A DNA stretch of 64,000 bases from positions 1 through 64,000 of the forward strand of contig JAXLWU010000018.1 in NCBI GenBank assembly GCA_046328335.1. Direction: 5' to 3'. The DNA is from JACCXM01 sp046328335. Lineage in GTDB: Bacteria > Chloroflexota > Chloroflexia > Thermomicrobiales > UBA6265. The position numbers and the translations under genes were made by a program. Positions 60,585-64,000 of this stretch are shown one piece after another. Position 1 is the stretch's first letter. Each line of letters opens with the position of its first letter. The notes below the pieces were generated by a model, which was not told the origin of the DNA, searched no databases, and was given only the letters and a program-made list of their open reading frames with translations.

Positions 60585-60660
60585 CACACACCTCCTGCCG
60601 GAACGCTACGACGGACGCGCCGCAATCGTCAAAAAAGGAAGATTGCGGCGTGGACGCTGC

Positions 60661-60689
60661 TATACTTTCCGGGCGGCGCGGTGCGCCGC
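60661..60689 (+). promoter_or_regulatory. -10 box and leader hairpin of tRNA-Arg(TCG)
   Basis: TATACT at 60661-60666, then GCGGCGC/GCGCCGC (60673-60679, 60683-60689) forming a 7-bp stem with a GGT loop at the predicted transcript start, 2 nt before the tRNA. Confidence 0.4.
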
Positions 60690-60691
60690 AT

Positions 60692-60764
60692 GCCCTCGTA
60701 GCTCAACGGACAGAGCGTCTGGCTTCGAACCAGAAGGCTGGGGGTTCGATTCCCTCCGAGGGTA
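60692..60764 (+). tRNA. tRNA-Arg, anticodon TCG, CCA not encoded
   Basis: Acceptor GCCCTCG/CGAGGGT, D stem GCTC/GAGC, anticodon stem TCTGG/CCAGA with loop CTTCGAA (anticodon TCG), variable AGGCT, T arm GGGGG-TTCGATT-CCCTC and discriminator A. The 3' end reads ACCC, so CCA must be added after transcription. As in the first tRNA-Arg, the top acceptor pair is G1-U72. Confidence 0.93.
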
Positions 60765-61056
60765 CCCATTGCTACCGGCAGTGGCAGCGCAAGCGCGAAC
60801 CGCGAGACATTGCCCTCAGCGTCGGGTGTCCTTGGCCAGATTTTCCAGTTCTTCTGCCAACCGTTGCCGCCCTCCTGGTTGAGCCAAATTCGGGGCGCTC
60901 TTGTCTTCTGAAAATAGAGTTCCTCCTGTTACGATTTCCACGCAACTGCGGTCATGAGATCAGCCATTGCATTCACGCCGTCTCGCGCTTGTAGATCTGA
61001 TGGCTATCCTTGTCGGAGTCCAACGGCGGCGAAGCAACGGATAGAGCGAGGAGCCA
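60765..61056 (+). other. Intergenic region between tRNA-Arg and cinA
   Basis: About 290 bases without a gene I can support. Only the GAGGAG ribosome-binding site of cinA (5 nt before its ATG) stands out. Confidence 0.4.
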
Positions 61057-62217
61057 ATGCGGGCCTATATCGTCTCGATCGGTACCGAATTGATCGGCGG
61101 TCACCTGACCGATACGAATGCCACGTTTCTCGCCCAGGAACTGGTCGCACAGGGAATCGAACTGCTCCATGTCGTCCAGGTCGGAGACGATCTTCCCCGG
61201 ATTACCCGCACCTTGCGGAACGCGATCAGCGAGGCCGATCTGGTCATCTGTACCGGAGGCATTGGCCCCACCGACGACGATCTCACGCGTGAAGCGATTG
61301 CCGCGCTCGCCGGCGAGACCCCAGCGGTCGATCCCGATCTGGTCGCCGCGATTCGCGCCTTTTTCGCGCAACGCGGCCTGGAGATGCCGGAACGGAACGC
61401 GAAACAGGCGTGGATCATTCCTTCCGCCGAGATCTTGCCCAATCCGGTCGGCACTGCTCCGGGATGGTTCGTCCAGCTTGGCGAGGCGATCGTGATTTCG
61501 ATGCCGGGTGTGCCACGGGAGATGGTCCGCATGTGGCGGGAGCAGGCCCTCCCCCGGCTCGCCGCTCGCCTTCACCATCGAGTCTATCGCTCGATCAATC
61601 TTCGCACGCTCGGTATCGGGGAATCGGCGGTTTCCAATCTCCTGGACGAGCTAACCAGGCTCGATGAACCGTACGTCGGAACCTATGCCAAGGATGACGG
61701 CGTTCACGTTCGCATCACCGCATCGGCAGACAGCGTCGAGGCTGCCGATGAACGGTTGGCGGAAACGGTCGCCCTCGCGCGGTCTCGGCTCGATGACTAC
61801 ATCTACGCGGATGATGAGCGCTCGCTCGCGGCTGTGCTGCTCGATACGCTTCGGGCGTCGGAACTCACCATTTCTGTTGCTGAAGCTGGAACAGGCGGCC
61901 GGTTCGGCTCCCTGCTTCTCTCCGAACCCGAGGCGAGGGAAATCGTGCTTCGCATCGAAGCGAAACCACCTCACCACGATACGACGCCAATCGAACTTGC
62001 CGACGCCGCTCGCCGTCAGTCCGGCAGCGATCTCGGCGTCGGTATTGCCATTGATCCAACTCCGGTGGCACTGGGACTCTTTGAAGGAACGATCGAAGTG
62101 GCAATTGCGGGCGCGAGGACAGGTGCAGAGTCATTTCCAATCCGCGCAACCTACCAGGAGATCCAACGACGCTCCGGCATGAATGCAGCGGATGTGTTGC
62201 GTCGCTGTTTGCGTTGA
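61057..62217 (+). CDS. cinA: CinA-like protein with intact N-terminal and degenerate C-terminal domain
   Basis: 386 residues. The N-terminal MoCF-type domain is intact: VSIGTELIGGHLTDTNATFL, DLVICTGGIGPTDDDLTREA and SMPGVPREMVRMW. The C-terminal part should be the NMN-amidohydrolase domain with AESCTGG. Here it reads SVAEAGTGGRFGSLLLSEPE, so the catalytic Ser is Ala and the Cys is Gly, and the domain is short. The N-terminal half is an ADP-ribose pyrophosphatase-type domain. GAGGAG lies 5 nt before the ATG. Confidence 0.85.
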   Translation: MRAYIVSIGTELIGGHLTDTNATFLAQELVAQGIELLHVVQVGDDLPRITRTLRNAISEADLVICTGGIGPTDDDLTREAIAALAGETPAVDPDLVAAIRAFFAQRGLEMPERNAKQAWIIPSAEILPNPVGTAPGWFVQLGEAIVISMPGVPREMVRMWREQALPRLAARLHHRVYRSINLRTLGIGESAVSNLLDELTRLDEPYVGTYAKDDGVHVRITASADSVEAADERLAETVALARSRLDDYIYADDERSLAAVLLDTLRASELTISVAEAGTGGRFGSLLLSEPEAREIVLRIEAKPPHHDTTPIELADAARRQSGSDLGVGIAIDPTPVALGLFEGTIEVAIAGARTGAESFPIRATYQEIQRRSGMNAADVLRRCLR

Positions 62218-62450
62218 ATCACAGATTTTGGGTCGCCCGGCGAATGCACCCTGCAGGCTGGCAATGGGCTGATCGAGGACGCTTTGCGCCACTACAGCAA
62301 TGCTGTTGGTTGGGATAATTGTGGCCGTCTCGTCAATGAAGAAACCGCCTGTTGGCGTTCAGTTATCAGCCTAGCGAAAGGGCCGCCTCCTGGACGTGTG
62401 GAGGACCGCTCTAACCGTTCCGAATGCGCGAGTTCACCTGATTGTGACGC

Positions 62451-62900
62451 TCACATCCTTGCTCGCCAGCGGTCGAATATCTCTCCCTGACGCGCCAGCA
62501 TACGTTCCCGCTTCGCGTCATCTTCGTCCGACCACCCCAGCAAATGAAGCGTCCCATGGACTACAAGAAATTCGACTTCCTCTGCTGGGGTAAGCCCCCA
62601 CGCGGCAGATTGGGACAGGGCATGATCGACCGAGATCACCAGATCACCTCCACCCCCCTGGCGCCCGGGTTGATCGTAGGGAAAGGTCATGATGTCGGTC
62701 GGCGAATCGATGCCCATGAACTCGCGGTGAAGATCCTGCAATCGCCAATCAGATACCAGCGCGACCACTATCTCCCACGCACCGCGCGCCGATTCCTCCG
62801 TGAGCGTAAACGCGCAAAGAGATTCGAGATCGGCATCACGAAGGCCCCGCGGCCACTCCGCTTCGGCGGCCACCGAGAATTCGAGTGTCAGCGGTTCCAT
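62451..62900 (-). CDS. ybeY: Endoribonuclease YbeY-like protein with altered third zinc ligand
   Basis: 149 residues. The region SPTDIMTFPYDQPGRQGGGG and GDLVISVDHALSQS are typical of YbeY. The zinc motif, normally H-G-x-L-H-L-x-G-Y-D-H, is HGTLHLLGWSDEDD. The first two His are there, and the third position is Asp. YbeY matures 16S rRNA and takes part in ribosome quality control. It lies 16 nt downstream of the yqeY gene on the minus strand. Confidence 0.85.
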   Translation of the reverse strand: MEPLTLEFSVAAEAEWPRGLRDADLESLCAFTLTEESARGAWEIVVALVSDWRLQDLHREFMGIDSPTDIMTFPYDQPGRQGGGGDLVISVDHALSQSAAWGLTPAEEVEFLVVHGTLHLLGWSDEDDAKRERMLARQGEIFDRWRARM

Positions 62901-62916
62901 CGATCAAAGGGAGGGA

Positions 62917-63372
62917 CTACTGCGCCAACGCGGTCTTGACCGCGGCGCTGACCCGGCGGCCATCGGCCGCGCCGGCGACCCGCTGAATGGCGACTGGCAT
63001 GACCCGGCCCATGTCCTTCAGCCCACTCGCCCCGGTCTCGGCAATGACCGTGGCCACCAGGGCGGCGAGGGCCTCGTCCGAGATTTCAGCGGGCAGATAC
63101 CGCTTGAGTACATCCAACTGGGTTGATTCGCGGTCAGCGAGGTCGTCGCGGCCCGCGGCCCGGTACTGATCGATCGCATCGGCAAGTTGCTTGCCGAGTT
63201 TGCGCAGCGCCGCTTCCTGATCGGCCGGACGGCCCGAACCGCGAGCATCGATCTCGGCGTTCTTGACTGCGGCCAGGATGTAGCGAATCGCGTCACGCGT
63301 CGTCGCGTCGCCCGCACGCATTGCGGTCTTGAGATCGTCGTCCAATCGCTGGCGAACCGTCGCTTCTGTCAT
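62917..63372 (-). CDS. yqeY: GatB/YqeY domain protein
   Basis: 151 residues, helical. The opening ATVRQRLDDDLKTAMRAGDA, the DAIRYILAAVKNAEIDARGS block and the C-terminal GLKDMGRVMPVAIQRVAG match YqeY proteins, which resemble the tail domain of the GatB amidotransferase subunit. The exact role is unclear; tRNA-linked amidation is suggested by homology. The ATG is at 63372, and the HIT gene starts further upstream on the same strand. Confidence 0.9.
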   Translation of the reverse strand: MTEATVRQRLDDDLKTAMRAGDATTRDAIRYILAAVKNAEIDARGSGRPADQEAALRKLGKQLADAIDQYRAAGRDDLADRESTQLDVLKRYLPAEISDEALAALVATVIAETGASGLKDMGRVMPVAIQRVAGAADGRRVSAAVKTALAQ

Positions 63373-63403
63373 TGCTTACCCTCTTCAGAACGCGTCGTGT
63401 CGG

Positions 63404-63763
63404 TCAGCCCAGACCGGCCTTCAACGGGGCGCCGCCGAGGACGTGGAAATGAAGATGATGGACGGTCTGCCCGGCATCCGGTCCATCGTTGTTGATGACG
63501 CGGTAGCCGCCTTCGTGCAACCCCTGTTCGGCCGCGACACGTGCCGCCAACAACACGGTGTCGGCGAGGATCGAAGCATGGTCCTGAGTCAGGTCTCGCA
63601 ATGCGCTGAAATGATGGCGGGGCACGACCAGCACGTGAACCGGCGCCTGAGGACTGAGATCACGGAAGGCGACCGCGTGCGCGCTCTCCGCGACGAACTC
63701 GGTTCCCAGTTCACCCCGCGCGATGCGGCAGAAGATGCAATCAGCCGCGCCGGAGTCTGACAT
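63404..63763 (-). CDS. HIT-family (histidine triad) nucleotide-binding protein
   Basis: 119 residues. The N-terminal CIFCRIARGELGTEFVAES, the VHVLVVPRHHFSALRDLTQ block and the catalytic HHLHFHVLGGAPL near the C-terminus are diagnostic. Members hydrolyse nucleoside phosphoramidates such as adenosine-5'-phosphoramidate. The ATG at 63763 has GGAG 9 nt upstream; a more upstream ATG is less well placed. It lies first in a three-gene minus-strand run (HIT, yqeY, ybeY). Confidence 0.92.
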   Translation of the reverse strand: MSDSGAADCIFCRIARGELGTEFVAESAHAVAFRDLSPQAPVHVLVVPRHHFSALRDLTQDHASILADTVLLAARVAAEQGLHEGGYRVINNDGPDAGQTVHHLHFHVLGGAPLKAGLG

Positions 63764-63855
63764 TTCCACGCTCCCGAATTCATTCGTCAATGGGCATGGT
63801 ACGCTGCGCCCACCTTGACTGCCGCTTCGCCATCAGGCGAGCCCTTGGCGCGAGT

Positions 63856-64000
63856 ATGCCAGAACTCCCCGAAGTCGAAACTGTCCGCCGGTCCCTGCTC
63901 GGCTCTGTCATCGGTCGCCGCATTGAACGCGTCCACTTGCGTGATTTCCCCGGCGTTCTCGGCGAACAGCGGCTCGATGATGTGGAGGCGCGTGTCGTCG
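63856..64000 (+). CDS. mutM: Formamidopyrimidine-DNA glycosylase, 5' end only
   Basis: 48 residues before the window ends. The start MPELPEVETVRRSLLGSVIG contains the invariant Pro2 (catalytic) and Glu of Fpg/Nei enzymes, which remove oxidised purines such as 8-oxoguanine and cut the DNA backbone. Continuation RRIERVHLRDFPGVL fits Fpg. The rest of the gene is outside. Confidence 0.92.
   Translation, partial: MPELPEVETVRRSLLGSVIGRRIERVHLRDFPGVLGEQRLDDVEARVV

Overview
The window is a GC-rich chromosomal segment with mostly short intergenic spaces. It looks like it comes from a Chloroflexota bacterium of the Thermomicrobia type. I infer this from the gene content: many DppBC-type permeases and family-5 binding proteins, an F420-type luciferase-like oxidoreductase, a TIGR02587/TIGR02588 pair, a CDP-alcohol phosphatidyltransferase of the inositol type, crtI, and secreted Cys-rich proteins starting with a 'FDAfvRs..rR' N-terminus. 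No rRNA gene is present to confirm it. There is no transposase, integrase, phage gene or CRISPR array, and I recognise no DNA-binding transcription regulator.

Layout. 1-1445: two secreted Cys-rich proteins, one cut by the window edge and the other with a knottin-like Cys pattern. 1464-3299: a DppB/DppC permease pair. 3300-3923: non-coding, with a frameshifted gene remnant and a long palindromic repeat element. 3924-7141: a P-domain exported protein, an FAD monooxygenase and an ADP-ribosylglycohydrolase-like protein. 7309-10558: a PLP trans-sulfuration enzyme, a class V aminotransferase and a polysaccharide-deacetylase-like protein in one run, followed by tRNA-Arg(TCT). 10888-14701: a DUF6671-like protein, a membrane-anchored protein, a strong bidirectional terminator and a Tat-exported binding protein. 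14798-20074: FixC-like flavoprotein divergent from acyl-CoA dehydrogenase, then thiolase, gamma-carbonic-anhydrase-like protein and enoyl-CoA hydratase (fatty acid or amino acid acyl-CoA oxidation). 20081-21378: the TIGR02588/TIGR02587 membrane pair. 22017-31961: SDR, a degenerate alpha/beta hydrolase, a luciferase-like oxidoreductase, proline dehydrogenase, an MFS exporter, an HD phosphohydrolase, a VOC protein, a sugar dehydrogenase and small proteins.

32256-40785: cysteine synthase, a PhnP-like metallo-hydrolase, and then a complete peptide-uptake operon (binding protein, prolyl iminopeptidase-like hydrolase, two permeases, two ATPases). It is the only oligopeptide ABC system here with ATPases. 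40871-45197: a methyltransferase, a glycosyltransferase and phosphatidylinositol-phosphate-synthase-like pair (possible mannosyl-inositol lipid synthesis), a nitrilase-family amidase and a LysM lipoprotein. 45242-45443: an unusual short transcription unit with promoter, a maximal Shine-Dalgarno, a 16-codon ORF overlapping a perfect hairpin, and a strong terminator. 45480-54825: rplY, another DppBC pair, crtI, the panE-panB-panC pantothenate operon, a SpoIIE-type phosphatase, a P-loop protein and a LON-domain protein. 54909-64000: a third binding protein, a GNAT protein, aroC, a methyltransferase, smpB, tRNA-Arg(TCG), cinA, ybeY, yqeY, a HIT protein and the 5' end of mutM.

Cross-cutting signals. 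Several start codons lie 3-9 nt after a TATACT/TATGCT/TATCAT/TATAGT box, which suggests leaderless mRNAs. Two intergenic repeat families occur twice each. Several enzymes have lost canonical catalytic residues: the alpha/beta hydrolase, the ADP-ribosylglycohydrolase, the C-terminal part of CinA, and one YbeY zinc ligand. All calls come from reading the sequence; no database search was run.
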